A DNA stretch of 64,000 bases from a bacterium BMS3Abin06. Its GTDB lineage: Bacteria; Nitrospirota; Thermodesulfovibrionia; UBA6902. The stretch's first letter is position 1; each line of letters starts with the position of its first letter. The translations under genes were made by a program, and so were the position numbers. The stretch spans positions 45,193 through 109,192 of the forward strand of contig BDSY01000041.1 in NCBI GenBank assembly GCA_002897895.1, written 5' to 3'. This document shows positions 55,624 to 64,000 of the stretch, one piece after another. Below the pieces are notes generated by a model. It did no database searches. It was given only the letters and a program-made list of their open reading frames with translations, and was not told the DNA's origin.

Positions 55624-56925
55624 TTATTTAAGGGGTTCCGCTATCAATCCTGTATCTGTCAAAGAAATGACTCTTACTTTAAGATTATCTCCTGAGGTCA
55701 GGTTGTCGGATTTGACAAGAAGTTTCAGATAGTTATCAGAAATTGCTGTATAATATCTGTCGATTGCACTCTTTTTCTCAACTATTACATCCAATATGCA
55801 TCCTAAATTCCTTTTAATATAAGCATTTTTTTTACTTTCCCCGATTTCTATAAGTAACTTTACCCTCTCTTTTTTTAGCTTATCATTAATCTGATTGCCA
55901 AAGGAGGATGCCTTTGTGTCAGGTCTTTTTGAATATGGGAAAACATGCAGATAACTGAGCGGAAGCCGGTCAATAAATTTTACAGTCTCATTAAAATCTT
56001 TGTCAGTTTCACCTGGAAAGCCTGTAATCACATCTGTACCAATAGAAATATCAGGATAAGCTGTTACTATCCTGTTGATAAATTGTTTATAATATAAGGT
56101 GGTGTATCCCCTGTTCATTGCCTTCAAAATAGTATCAGATCCGCTTTGAAGTGGAATGTGCAGATGCGGGCAGACATTGCGGTTTTTTATTAAAGACAAA
56201 AACTCTTCATCAAATTCCTGCGGCTCAATTGAACTTAACCTGATGCGCACTTCGGGATAAATTTTCGTTATCTCCTTAACTATATCCAGCAATGAACTTT
56301 CCGGTTGAAGCCCCAACCCATAAGAACCGATATGTATCCCGGTCAATACTATTTCCTTATACCCGTCGGATCTCAGCTTTTCAACAGATGATAATATATC
56401 CTGCGGGTTCAGACTCCGGCTTTTTCCCCTTGCTAACGGAACAGTACAGTAAGAACAGGAAAAACTGCATCCGTCCTGTATCTTAAGGAAGGCCCGTGAC
56501 CTTGATGAATGATACGGTTGAGCGGAGAGATGTGCTGCAGGAGGACGGACAGATATTCTGCATTTAGCAGATTTATTACTGCGGATGCCGTTATCCGGTA
56601 TATCTTCAAGATATGATATAAGCCTCTCTTTTTCTGAATTGCCGACTATTAAAGCCAGCCCCTCAATTTTTGATAACTCATCCGGTTTTAATTGTGCATA
56701 GCAGCCTGTTGCTATGACCTTTGCCCCTGAGCGGGCAATTTTTCGTATCATCTGCCTTGACTGATAGTCGCTTTTTGCAGTTACAGTGCACGTATTGATA
56801 ATACAGACATCGGGGTTGTCGGTATGCTTCACAATCTCATAATTATTGTTTCTAAGCACCCCTTCAATAGACGCGCTTTCAGATTGATTTACCTTACAGC
56901 CCAATGTTGCAATAGCTACTTTCAT
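55624..56925 (-). CDS. mtaB: tRNA t6A37 methylthiotransferase MtaB-type
   Basis: A ~433-residue radical SAM methylthiotransferase. Cys10 and the rest of the N-terminal UPF0004 cluster (LGCKVNQSES, CIINTCTVTAKSDYQSRQ, ATGCYAQLKP), the radical SAM motif CSFSCSYC, RIRLSSIEPQEFDEEF and a C-terminal TRAM-like stretch identify it. KVNQSE and the C(T)VTAKSDYQSRQ pattern favour MtaB over MiaB/RimO. The start is set at ATG 56925; the six codons upstream (MTKAHR) are derived from the palindromic repeat copy at 56928-56957. Confidence 0.92.
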   Translation of the reverse strand: MKVAIATLGCKVNQSESASIEGVLRNNNYEIVKHTDNPDVCIINTCTVTAKSDYQSRQMIRKIARSGAKVIATGCYAQLKPDELSKIEGLALIVGNSEKERLISYLEDIPDNGIRSNKSAKCRISVRPPAAHLSAQPYHSSRSRAFLKIQDGCSFSCSYCTVPLARGKSRSLNPQDILSSVEKLRSDGYKEIVLTGIHIGSYGLGLQPESSLLDIVKEITKIYPEVRIRLSSIEPQEFDEEFLSLIKNRNVCPHLHIPLQSGSDTILKAMNRGYTTLYYKQFINRIVTAYPDISIGTDVITGFPGETDKDFNETVKFIDRLPLSYLHVFPYSKRPDTKASSFGNQINDKLKKERVKLLIEIGESKKNAYIKRNLGCILDVIVEKKSAIDRYYTAISDNYLKLLVKSDNLTSGDNLKVRVISLTDTGLIAEPLK

Positions 56926-56927
56926 CC

Positions 56928-56957
56928 TATGTGCCTTTGTCACTTTGCTCCTGAGTA
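56928..56957. repeat. Half copy of the palindromic repeat at 28711-28836
   Basis: TATGTGCCTTTGTCACTTTG followed by CTCCTGAGTAG matches the reverse complement of 28712-28741. It abuts a family A repeat and lies at the beginning of mtaB, where it would add six codons. Confidence 0.7.
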
Positions 56958-56958
56958 G

Positions 56959-57101
56959 AGTCTGTCTATAAACATAACAATCGAGCCGTCATTCCCGCAT
57001 TCTGTTGAGCGGGAATCCAGTCTTTTCAATAAGTTCTGGATGCCCGATTAAAGACTTCGGGCATGACAATAATAAAAAACAGCAGTTTATACACAGACAC
57101 T
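56959..57101. repeat. Dispersed repeat family A, copy between mtaB and miaB
   Basis: From AGTCTGTCTATAAAC to GTTTATACACAGACAC: roughly inverted ends with internal ATTCCCGC/GCGGGAAT and CCCGATTAAAGACTTCGGGC. Inverted relative to 50451-50590. Its end touches the miaB stop codon. Confidence 0.85.
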
Positions 57102-58422
57102 AAGTAGTTTCACCATTAAGTGAATGTTGCCTTGCTTCTAAAATTTTGACGTTAACAAGGTCACCGATATCTTTTTCATCTCCGGCAAAATTCATTATTT
57201 TATTGGTCTTTGTCCTTCCTGTAAGCTTTTCCGGATCATTTGCGCTTGCTCCTTCAACTAAAATCTCCATGGTTTCACCCACAAGCGCTTTATTCTTTTT
57301 AAAAGTAATGGATTCCTGCAATTGCAGTACTTTCGAGAGCCTGGCTGATTTTACTGCTTCATCAATGTGGCCAGGCAAATTAAGCGCCTTTGTACCAGGG
57401 CGTTTTGAATACTTAAAAGCGAAAATGCCGTCATATTCAATCTCTGAGAGTGCATTGAGAGTCAGCTCAAAATCCTCATCCGATTCACCTGGAAAACCGA
57501 CTATAATATCAGTAGTTATGGCAATATTGTTAATGTTATTCCTGAGAAAACCCATTTTCTTTTTATAATCCTCAAAAGTATAGCCCCTGTTCATTAAATG
57601 CAGGATTTTATCTGAACCGGATTGAACAGGGAGGTGCAGGTGCTCGCACACTTTTGGCAAATCCCGCATGGCATTTATTAACTTTCCCGAAAAATCCCGT
57701 GGATGTGATGTAACAAACCTGATCCTTTGAATGCCGTCAATTTTATGTATTTTTTCGAGCAGACCGGGAAAATCCGAATCTTCCACCAGATTCTTTCCAT
57801 AGGAATTCACATTCTGTCCGAGGAGTGTTATCTCCTTGAATCCCTGTTCTGCAAGTAATTCAATTTCATTATATATGTCTGCCCACGGCCTGCTTCTTTC
57901 CCGCCCCCGGGTATAAGGAACAACGCAGTATGCGCAGAAATTATCGCAGCCGTACATAATTGATACCCATGCCCTCACCTGCCCTTCCCTCTTTATTGGC
58001 AGAATTTTTGTATGATATCCCGGATTATCCTTCACGGCCGTTGTCTGTACTCTGTGCTCCGTACTCTCTGTTCTGTCATCTATCCAGCTTCCTATGCTGT
58101 CAATATTATTGGGCCCCAGAATAAAATCCACATAGGGAAATCTTTTAAATATAGTATTTCCTCGCTGCTGTGCAATGCAGCCGGCAACTGCGATCTTAAG
58201 ATTCGGATTCTGTTGCTTGGCCTTCTTCAGACGTCCGAGTTCGCTGTAAAACTTCTGTTCCGCCTTTTCTCTAATACTGCATGTATTGAGCACTATAACG
58301 TCAGCATCATTTGAACCATCGGCAGCGTCATATCCGGTTTCCGAGAAAATCCCCGCAATCTTCTCTGAATCATGGACATTCATCTGGCAACCAAAAGTAT
58401 GTATGTGGAATTTTTTAGTCAA
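57100..58422 (-). CDS. miaB: tRNA-2-methylthio-N6-dimethylallyladenosine synthase
   Basis: A 440-residue radical SAM enzyme modifying A37 of tRNA. N-terminal UPF0004 domain with TFGCQMNVHDSEKIAGIF, LNTCSIREKAEQKFYSELG and VAGCIAQQRG (three cluster Cys), the SAM motif CDNFCAYCVVPYTRGRE, and a C-terminal TRAM domain starting at GETMEILVEG. The FGCQMN(V/S)HDSE signature is that of MiaB. Together with mtaB it provides both anticodon-loop methylthiolations. Confidence 0.95.
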   Translation of the reverse strand: MTKKFHIHTFGCQMNVHDSEKIAGIFSETGYDAADGSNDADVIVLNTCSIREKAEQKFYSELGRLKKAKQQNPNLKIAVAGCIAQQRGNTIFKRFPYVDFILGPNNIDSIGSWIDDRTESTEHRVQTTAVKDNPGYHTKILPIKREGQVRAWVSIMYGCDNFCAYCVVPYTRGRERSRPWADIYNEIELLAEQGFKEITLLGQNVNSYGKNLVEDSDFPGLLEKIHKIDGIQRIRFVTSHPRDFSGKLINAMRDLPKVCEHLHLPVQSGSDKILHLMNRGYTFEDYKKKMGFLRNNINNIAITTDIIVGFPGESDEDFELTLNALSEIEYDGIFAFKYSKRPGTKALNLPGHIDEAVKSARLSKVLQLQESITFKKNKALVGETMEILVEGASANDPEKLTGRTKTNKIMNFAGDEKDIGDLVNVKILEARQHSLNGETT

Positions 58423-58613
58423 AATAATTTCTCCTGATTAATATGTCATTCCCGTGCGTTCCGGTGAAAACAGGGATCTATTCCTTTTATTTCGCAACAA
58501 TTATTTTACAACATTTATGGAAGGATTTAAAAAGATATGAACTAATTAAACTAACCTTTTTATATCGTCTATCGTAAAACCAGACTTCTTAAGAATATGA
58601 AGTATTCCCATGT

Positions 58614-58880
58614 TTACTCGTAATGACTCCACATGCGGATTACTTTAATGGTTTTGATCTCCTTCAAAACCTGGTACACCAGACGATGCTGGATATTGAT
58701 TCGGCGGGAATAAGTCCCGGACAGGTCACCTACCAGTTTCTCAAACGGAGGCGGTTGTTTGAATGGATCTATTTTCAGAATTTCCAGGAGATCTTCTGTT
58801 TTTTGGCGAAGTCCCGCTGCTGAAAGCTTTTTGGCATCTTTTTGGGCCTGTCTCGTAAATATCAGATGCCAACTCACCAC
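58614..58880 (-). CDS. Txe/YoeB-family mRNA-interferase toxin
   Basis: An 88-residue RelE-fold ribosome-dependent ribonuclease. It has FTRQAQKDAKKL at the N-terminus, the family block PPPFEKLVGDLSGTYSRRIN and the C-terminal QHRLVYQVLK...VIRMWSHYE with the catalytic His/Tyr of YoeB (WSHYE). Starts at GTG, overlapping the stop codon of the antitoxin gene. Toxicity would be neutralised by the Phd/YefM protein encoded just upstream. Confidence 0.9.
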   Translation of the reverse strand: MVSWHLIFTRQAQKDAKKLSAAGLRQKTEDLLEILKIDPFKQPPPFEKLVGDLSGTYSRRINIQHRLVYQVLKEIKTIKVIRMWSHYE

Positions 58881-59116
58881 TTAAGATTTTTGCTGCATTT
58901 TTCTGCGGGAGTTTCCAGCCCCTTGCGTATCGAATCCCTCATACCGGGGATAGACAACAGATAGAGTGTTTCCTGAATTGCACGCCAGTCATCCTCAGAA
59001 ACAAGTACAGCGTTGTTTCTTTTTCCCGTAATCTGGATTGGTTCATGCGATGAAGCGGCTTCATCCAATAGCTTGTACAGCTTTGCTCTTGCTTCACTTG
59101 CTGATAATGTAGTCAT
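58874..59116 (-). CDS. Phd/YefM-family antitoxin
   Basis: An 80-residue antitoxin: TTLSASEARAKLYKLLDEA (Phd/YefM DNA-binding/dimer domain) and a C-terminal toxin-binding helix (QETLYLLSIPGMRDSIRKGL). Start at ATG 59116 with GAGGTG upstream rather than the GTG three codons before. Operon with the toxin; the operator is probably the inverted repeat at 59136-59157. Confidence 0.9.
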   Translation of the reverse strand: MTTLSASEARAKLYKLLDEAASSHEPIQITGKRNNAVLVSEDDWRAIQETLYLLSIPGMRDSIRKGLETPAEKCSKNLKW

Positions 59117-59135
59117 ATTTATCACCTCTTCAATT

Positions 59136-59157
59136 AACGTACCAGATTACGTACGTT
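59136..59157. promoter_or_regulatory. Candidate antitoxin operator
   Basis: AACGTAC-8 bases-GTACGTT is a perfect 7-bp inverted repeat about 20 bases upstream of the antitoxin start. The spacing and location fit YefM autoregulation, although the usual core TGTACA is not exact. Confidence 0.55.
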
Positions 59158-59237
59158 ATGTCAAGCAAGCCTAATCAATGACTGTTTATAATTCAGGGTA
59201 CTTGAAAAACTACCTGTATTACCTATAAAATCTTTCA

Positions 59238-60026
59238 ATGAGTATTCTCAATGAAATCCTGAGACATAAGAAAGAAGAACTGCAAACAACAAAATCGAAC
59301 ACTCCTTTGTCCGGGTTAAAGTCGAAGATAAAGGATATGGGCAATTTAATATCTTTTAAATCTGCAATTAAAAGAGAAGAAAACGAACCTGTAAAACTGA
59401 TAGCTGAACTCAAAAAGGCATCTCCCTCAAAGGGTCTGATACGCGAAGATTTTAATCTTCCTCAGATTATATCCATTTATGAGAAAAAAGACGTTGCCGC
59501 CATATCGGTTCTTACAGAAAAACGCTTTTTTGCCGGCAGTCTTGCCTATCTGAATCAGGCAAGGAAAAGAACTTCCAGACCCCTGCTGCGTAAAGACTTC
59601 ATATTCGATGATTACCAGATTTTTGAATCAAGGGCAAACAGCGCTGATGCAATCCTCCTGATAGTAGCGGCACTTGAAAAATCACAATTGAGCGATTTGT
59701 ACGAAGAGGCAAAAGAGCTGTCCCTTGACTGCCTGGTGGAAGTTCATAACTGGAAGGAACTTGATAGAGCGCTCTTTCTGGGAGCGGAAATAATCGGCAT
59801 AAACAACAGGGATTTAAACACATTAAACATAAGCCTGGATATATCTTCCAGTCTTTTGAAAGACATACCCGATGACAGAATAGTAGTAAGCGAAAGCGGC
59901 ATAAATACACGGGCTGATGTTAAGGCAATAGAGGCTGCAAAAACAGACGCCATACTCGTGGGCACGACTATCATGAAGTCTGAAGATATTGGGGCCAAAA
60001 TCGATGAACTGCTTGGATATACTTAA
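59238..60026 (+). CDS. trpC: Indole-3-glycerol phosphate synthase
   Basis: A 262-residue TIM-barrel enzyme of tryptophan synthesis. Recognised by LIAELKKASPSKGLIREDF (catalytic Lys), AISVLTEKRFFAGSLAYL, PLLRKDFIFDDYQIFES, LVEVHNWKELDRAL and IGINNRDLNT, VVSESGI. It stands alone, without the other trp genes, but it is followed by argB 19 bases later. Confidence 0.95.
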   Translation: MSILNEILRHKKEELQTTKSNTPLSGLKSKIKDMGNLISFKSAIKREENEPVKLIAELKKASPSKGLIREDFNLPQIISIYEKKDVAAISVLTEKRFFAGSLAYLNQARKRTSRPLLRKDFIFDDYQIFESRANSADAILLIVAALEKSQLSDLYEEAKELSLDCLVEVHNWKELDRALFLGAEIIGINNRDLNTLNISLDISSSLLKDIPDDRIVVSESGINTRADVKAIEAAKTDAILVGTTIMKSEDIGAKIDELLGYT

Positions 60027-60044
60027 AGGGATATCTGATTATAC

Positions 60045-60926
60045 ATGAAAACTATCATTGAAAAAGCGAACGTACTTATTGAATCACTGCCATATATCAG
60101 AAAGTTTTCCGGCAAGACCTTTGTCATCAAGTACGGTGGCGCTGCCATGGTTGACGAAAACCTGAAGGACGCCTTTGCCCAGGATATAGTGCTGTTGAAT
60201 TTTATCGGGATCAAGCCGGTAATAGTTCACGGCGGCGGGCCGAAGATTAACCGGATAATGGAAAAAATGGGCAAGAAGCCGACATTTGTTCATGGACAAA
60301 GGGTTACGGACGAAGAAACAATCGATATCGTAGAGATGGTCCTTGGAGGTCTTATTAATAAACAGATCGTCTCACTTATCAACAGTCACGGAGGATTGGC
60401 AATCGGCTTAAGCGGCAAAGACGGCAACCTTATAAAGGCCGGGAGAAAGGTCATAAAAAAGATATCACCTGAAACAGGGGTGCCTGAAATAATTGACCTC
60501 GGACTCGTCGGAGAGGTAGAGAAGATTAATCCCAGGATTCTCACTGCAATTGAAGAAAGCGGTTTTATCCCTGTAATTGCCCCGATCAGTGCAGGACAAA
60601 AAAGCAAGACTCTTAATATCAACGCTGATTATGTTGCAGGGTCAATAGCCTCTGCATTGAAAGCAGAGAAGTTGATACTGCTGACAGATGTTGAGGGTAT
60701 AAAAGATAAAAAGAATGAGTTGATCCCGGCTTTAAATATAAAAAAGATTAAATCCCTGATGTCGAACAACACAATCTCAGGAGGCATGCTCCCGAAAGTC
60801 CAGGCATGCCGGAATGCCATTGAGAAAGATGTCAAAAAAACACACATAATAGACGGGCGCGTTCCCCATGCCCTGCTTCTGGAAATATTTACGGAAGAAG
60901 GGATAGGGACGGAGATAGTGAAGTAA
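60045..60926 (+). CDS. argB: Acetylglutamate kinase
   Basis: A 293-residue amino-acid kinase: FVIKYGGAAM (phosphate-binding), FIGIKPVIVHGGGPKINRIM, GLSGKDGNLIKA, NINADYVAGSIASALKA and GGMLPKVQACRNAI. It phosphorylates N-acetylglutamate in arginine synthesis. The N-terminal helix (MKTIIEKANVLIESLPYI) of arginine-sensitive enzymes is present. Confidence 0.95.
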   Translation: MKTIIEKANVLIESLPYIRKFSGKTFVIKYGGAAMVDENLKDAFAQDIVLLNFIGIKPVIVHGGGPKINRIMEKMGKKPTFVHGQRVTDEETIDIVEMVLGGLINKQIVSLINSHGGLAIGLSGKDGNLIKAGRKVIKKISPETGVPEIIDLGLVGEVEKINPRILTAIEESGFIPVIAPISAGQKSKTLNINADYVAGSIASALKAEKLILLTDVEGIKDKKNELIPALNIKKIKSLMSNNTISGGMLPKVQACRNAIEKDVKKTHIIDGRVPHALLLEIFTEEGIGTEIVK

Positions 60927-60985
60927 AATTACGGACTGTAACACTAAATTTCGTAATAGTTCAGCTACAGGAAAATGTTTAACAA

Positions 60986-61123
60986 GAATTCAGGAGTCAG
61001 GAGTCAGAATTGCTTTGGAATATGCCTCTAACATGCGCTTTTTGAGAGACTATCAAATCCTGAAACTCTTTAGCTTTTTCTCTTTTCATTCTGGATTCTG
61101 ACTCCTGACTCCTGACTCCTGAC
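60986..61123 (-). mobile_element. Heptamer-bounded element carrying a four-helix-bundle gene remnant, copy 2
   Basis: Both ends carry CAGGAGT/ACTCCTG heptamers (GAATTCAGGAGTCAG at one side, three ACTCCTG copies at the other). On the minus strand ATG 61089 opens a 30-codon frame, MKREKAKEFQDLIVSQKAH then VRGIFQSNSDS, ending at TGA 60997. EFQDLIV.QKAH is the N-terminal signature of the four-helix-bundle (23S rRNA intervening-sequence protein) family; the middle is deleted. RGIFQSNS is shared with copy 1. The rest of the gap 60927-61368 has no gene. Confidence 0.75.
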
Positions 61124-61368
61124 TTCTTCACCTGGTATCATAGATACCGGTGAACTATTACTAAATTTCTTAACTTAAACCTCTCAGGCATAAAAAACCT
61201 GTTTGAATACTCTCCCTGTAATTTCCCCACATTTTTTTGCTTTGCCGGTTTTTTTGCACTCTCACCGGGAATTGCTGAAGCTAAATGTTGCCTGTTATAA
61301 AAATATGAGATATACTTTAAACGGTAATAAATGCTTTTTGCATAAATATATCATACTCAAACCGTTCA

Positions 61369-62313
61369 ATGACATGGCACGGCAAGCTACTTACAGGGAT
61401 GGCTCTTAATAAACACAACATAAAGAAAAAACCGGGAAAATATCGCAAACAGTTAGAGCAGACTGCGATCGCCGGGGATATCACGGAACAAAAGCATACA
61501 AAAAAAAAATCAGCAAAACATTGCGAGCAGCTTGAAGAGATGCTGAAAGAGCGCACGCGCCAATTGCGTGAAGCCGATGAGAACCTTAAAATTGAAGTCG
61601 ACATTCGCAAGAAGGCTGAGAAAAAACTCAAGGACTACCGGAAACAGATCCGATCACTTACATCGCAGATGTCTTTGATTGAAGAAAATGAAAAGAGACG
61701 CATTGCGGCTGAACTTCACGACTGCATAGGCCAACCCCTGGCGCTTTCAAAGATTAAAATCGGATTTTTGAATAAACTGAAGCATTCAGATGAAACCGGC
61801 AAAATCATCAAGGAAATTCTCTGTTTAATTGAAGAGGCAATTAAAGAAACAAGGACGTTGACATTTGAACTCAGTCCGCCTATACTTTACGAATCAGGGC
61901 TCGTTCCAGCAGTAAAATGGCTCATTGACCAGTTTCGTTACAGGCATGGCCTTAACATTATTTTAATAGACGATGGTCAGGATAAACCATTTGACAATAA
62001 TATGCGTTTTTTCCTGTTTCAGGCAATCAGGGAGCTGTTGGTAAATATTGCAAAACATGCACAGGCATCCAAAGCAACAATAAAGATGGCAGGAAAAAAC
62101 AGCAAACTGCATATTACTATTGAAGATGATGGAATTGGATTTTCCGGACCGGCAGTCAATTGCACCGGTTACGGTCTTTTTAATATTCGTGAAAGGATGA
62201 ACCACATTAACGGGGTATTCGAAATCAGGTCAAGACCGGGCAAGGGAACCAGAGCTGCTCTGCTTGTTCCATTCAAGCTTGATAAGAAATTATATAAAAA
62301 GGAGCTCCCATGA
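61369..62313 (+). CDS. Soluble sensor histidine kinase (NarX/DegS-type)
   Basis: A 314-residue kinase with no membrane segment. A basic N-terminal ~90 residues form a coiled coil (QLEEMLKERTRQLREADENLKI). Then a HisKA_3 dimerisation domain with the phosphorylated His117 in RRIAAELHDCIGQPLAL, and an HATPase domain with RELLVNIAKHAQAS (N box), DDGIGFSGP and GYGLFNIRERM (G boxes). The input is unknown: the N-terminus lacks PAS or GAF domains. It overlaps the response regulator gene by 4 bases (ATGA). Confidence 0.9.
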   Translation: MTWHGKLLTGMALNKHNIKKKPGKYRKQLEQTAIAGDITEQKHTKKKSAKHCEQLEEMLKERTRQLREADENLKIEVDIRKKAEKKLKDYRKQIRSLTSQMSLIEENEKRRIAAELHDCIGQPLALSKIKIGFLNKLKHSDETGKIIKEILCLIEEAIKETRTLTFELSPPILYESGLVPAVKWLIDQFRYRHGLNIILIDDGQDKPFDNNMRFFLFQAIRELLVNIAKHAQASKATIKMAGKNSKLHITIEDDGIGFSGPAVNCTGYGLFNIRERMNHINGVFEIRSRPGKGTRAALLVPFKLDKKLYKKELP

Positions 62314-62957
62314 AAACTAAAATTTTATTGGTCGATGATCATAAAATATTACGCGATGGCCTTTGCTCACTGGCAAAGGGATACCCTGATATGGATGTGG
62401 TCGGCGAGGCGGCAGATGGAAGAACAGCAATACGTCTGGTTCAGGAACTTTCTCCGGATGTGGTTATTATGGATATCAGCATGCCTGACCTGAACGGTAT
62501 TGACGCAACCCGCAGGATTAACAGCGATTACCCCGATGTAAAAATTATCGCATTGTCAATGCACTATGAGAAACAGTTTGTATCAGAAATTTTCAAGGCA
62601 GGCGCATCCGGCTATCTGATTAAAGACAGTGCATTTGATGAACTTGAACATGCCATACGTGTTGTTATGGATGGGAAAACTTACATGAATCCTCAAATAG
62701 CAAACCTTGTAATCGAAAGCCTTGTATCTCAATCAGCTCCGTCAAGCCGGCAGCCCTTTTCTCTTCTGACTGAACGGGAGAGCGAAGTTCTTCAATTGAT
62801 ATCCGAAGGCAAATCAACAAAGCAAATTGCGACTGATCTTAATGTGAGTGCAAAGACTATTGAATCACACCGCAGGCAAGTCATGGGTAAATTAAACATT
62901 CGCAATGTTGCGCAACTCACTAAATATGCAATCCGTGAAGGCCTGACATCAGTCTGA
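62310..62957 (+). CDS. NarL/FixJ-family response regulator
   Basis: A 215-residue two-domain regulator: receiver domain with acidic pocket KILLVDDHKI, phospho-acceptor Asp55 in VVIMDISMPDLNG, and Lys in GYLIKDSAF; then a LuxR-type HTH (LTERESEVLQLISEGKSTKQIATDLNVSAKTIESHRR). Cognate partner of the kinase it overlaps. Targets unknown; a 153-bp mobile element lies directly downstream. Confidence 0.95.
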   Translation: MKTKILLVDDHKILRDGLCSLAKGYPDMDVVGEAADGRTAIRLVQELSPDVVIMDISMPDLNGIDATRRINSDYPDVKIIALSMHYEKQFVSEIFKAGASGYLIKDSAFDELEHAIRVVMDGKTYMNPQIANLVIESLVSQSAPSSRQPFSLLTERESEVLQLISEGKSTKQIATDLNVSAKTIESHRRQVMGKLNIRNVAQLTKYAIREGLTSV

Positions 62958-62978
62958 ATTCTCCACGTTTAAATAAAA

Positions 62979-63131
62979 AACTCGACAGTACCGAGTTCTG
63001 TCATTCCGGCTTGTCCGGAATCTATAACCCTTTGATTTTCCCGGATTCCCGACAAGCGGGAATGACAACTGCGTGGTCATGACGTTTTCTTTAGAATCAA
63101 CATGTTAAAAGAGAACTCGGTACTCTTAAGT
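62979..63131. mobile_element. 153-bp MITE-like element, copy 2
   Basis: Identical to 8598-8750 except one base (a C/G difference in ATCTTAAAAG vs ATGTTAAAAG). It is flanked by AAAA on both sides, a plausible 4-bp target duplication (flanks are A-rich, so weak evidence). It lies between the response regulator and the host-attachment-family gene, with no effect on either frame. Confidence 0.92.
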
Positions 63132-63184
63132 AAAAAAGGGAAGTAGCTTCTTTTTTTACTCTCTTAATCTTTTGCGCTATATTT

Positions 63185-63628
63185 TCAAGTGAAACGGCTT
63201 AAGATTTCAGACTTGTTAATTTTTGTTAAATCACCAACGATGTTTTTGACCAGTCCGGCTTTTACTTCCGGTTTAAGGTTTTCGATAATCTGACTGTTTA
63301 TTTTCTCGCAGGCAGCAAGGTACCACTTTTTACATTTCTCGCTGCCAATTAAAGCTTCTATATCCTTTGCTATCATTTTTGTCAGTCTCTTTTCCGTTTC
63401 TAATTCAATATTATGACGTTCACCGGATCCCTTTGCTACTTCGTCTTTTCCACCGCCTCTCCCGAACCTGCCTGCAGCATCACTTAATTTATCCCCTAAC
63501 TTACCGTGCCCTTCGATAGAATCATAACTTTCAATCAGCGTAAGTCCGGGACTTTCCAGGGGTTCTTTTGTAATTCTGTAAGCTCTAAAATGCCCCAGGT
63601 CTGCTATGATTATTATTCTCTTGTCCAT
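63185..63628 (-). CDS. Host-attachment (AtsA/Host_attach-like) family protein
   Basis: A 147-residue protein starting MDKRIIIIADLGHFRAYRI, with DSIEGHGKLGDKLSDAAGRFGRGGG and WYLAACEKINSQIIENLKPEVKAGLVKNIVGDLTKI; this is the pattern of the family annotated as required for attachment to host cells, whose biochemical role is unknown (an RNase-H-like or eRF1-like fold is assumed for relatives). No signal peptide. Minus strand and convergent with the two-component system. Confidence 0.85.
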   Translation of the reverse strand: MDKRIIIIADLGHFRAYRITKEPLESPGLTLIESYDSIEGHGKLGDKLSDAAGRFGRGGGKDEVAKGSGERHNIELETEKRLTKMIAKDIEALIGSEKCKKWYLAACEKINSQIIENLKPEVKAGLVKNIVGDLTKINKSEILSRFT

Positions 63629-63786
63629 ATGACACCCCCATAAGATTTTTTAAAACCTGATCTTCTTTATAATTAAATTTTAACCCCTAATTCTCATACT
63701 GGCAAGTCTTTATAATTTATTTGTAAATTAAGAATTAACCCTGCTCCACAAAGATCAATTAATTTTATGTATACTTAATTTAATTC

Positions 63787-63957
63787 ATGAATCCTCTTGA
63801 ACAAAAGATCATTGAAAAAATCAAAAAAGAAGGCCCCATTACTTTTGAGACTTTCATGGACATGGCGCTTTATAAATTTAACACCCTGCGGTCTCTGCCG
63901 CAGTTCCTTAATGTGTTTTTAGTTTTCAAGAGGGAACAAACAGATGGAGATAGGTAA
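63787..63957 (+). pseudogene. Truncated MidA-type SAM methyltransferase N-terminus
   Basis: A 56-residue frame beginning MNPLEQKIIEKIKKEGPITF and FMDMALY, the N-terminus of the MidA/NDUFAF7 methyltransferase family. Directly after MALY the sequence becomes unrelated (KFNTLRSLPQFLNVF...) and stops. The expected GYY motif and SAM-binding site are absent, so it is a fragment. Confidence 0.6.
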
Positions 63958-63992
63958 AATAAGTATGAGATGGTTAAAATTGAGGAGGGAAT

Positions 63993-64000
63993 ATGGCGGT
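63993..64000 (+). CDS. Start of a gene continuing beyond the window
   Basis: ATGGCGGT preceded by GAGGAGGG at a correct spacing of about five bases. Only two codons (Met-Ala) are visible, so no product can be named. Confidence 0.5.

Overview
The window looks like one contiguous chromosomal stretch from an anaerobic or microaerophilic, metabolically autonomous bacterium, most plausibly a Nitrospirota (Thermodesulfovibrionia-like) lineage. The evidence is protein style and content only: a selenocysteine formate dehydrogenase, a flavodiiron oxygen/NO reductase, a multihaem cytochrome c, a BioW-type biotin pathway, a large two-domain molybdenum oxidoreductase, and many short dispersed repeats of the kind seen in such genomes. 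A deltaproteobacterial origin cannot be excluded from sequence alone. There is no rRNA, CRISPR array, phage or plasmid replication gene here.

Layout. 1-9.3 kb is an accessory, eroded region: a five-haem cytochrome, gene fragments (two methyltransferase pieces, a frameshifted small gene, a degraded small-protein pair), MITE-like elements, an ECF sigma/anti-sigma/Spy-like envelope-stress operon and a lipoprotein glycosidase. 9.3-15.5 kb holds a short site-2 protease, a NuoE/NuoF/FdhA formate dehydrogenase operon whose catalytic subunit is read through an in-frame UGA (selenocysteine), and a UDP-glucuronate decarboxylase. 15.8-19.7 kb carries a PilZ protein, a MinD/ParA-like ATPase, a chemoreceptor and small secreted proteins. 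19.9-31.5 kb is a membrane/glycan block: glycosyltransferases, two radical SAM enzymes, a membrane spermidine-synthase-like protein, a TPR protein with a poly-A frameshift, and an outer-membrane barrel. 31.7-35.9 kb is a probable sulfur/redox island: ArsR regulator, rhodanese and a fused ferredoxin-molybdopterin oxidoreductase.

36-41.8 kb is the aromatic amino acid operon pheA-hisC-aroF-tyrA-aroA. 41.8-47.2 kb: permease, flavodiiron protein, acylphosphatase, bioB-bioW and an L,D-transpeptidase. 47.2-55.5 kb: cold-shock gene, tRNA-Val(GAC), then thrS-infC-rpmI-rplT-pheS-pheT and a CCA-adding-type nucleotidyltransferase. thrS and infC both appear to start at non-AUG/GUG/UUG codons (AUU and AUA). 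55.6-58.4 kb: the tRNA methylthiotransferases mtaB and miaB; then a YoeB/YefM toxin-antitoxin pair, trpC, argB, a soluble two-component system and a host-attachment-family protein.

The most distinctive feature is the density of short mobile or repeated DNA. There are two 153-bp elements differing at one base with 4-bp target duplications, a 139-bp element with 16-bp terminal inverted repeats in two copies, a ~140-bp element that interrupts the rpmI-rplT interval, and two elements bounded by CAGGAGT heptamers that still encode in-frame remnants of a four-helix-bundle (23S rRNA intervening-sequence protein) gene. The same heptamer occurs as an in-frame tandem insertion inside aroA. I did not find a convincing new defence system; the best candidates for novelty are these gene-derived heptamer elements, the fused molybdoenzyme and the non-canonical start codons of thrS and infC.
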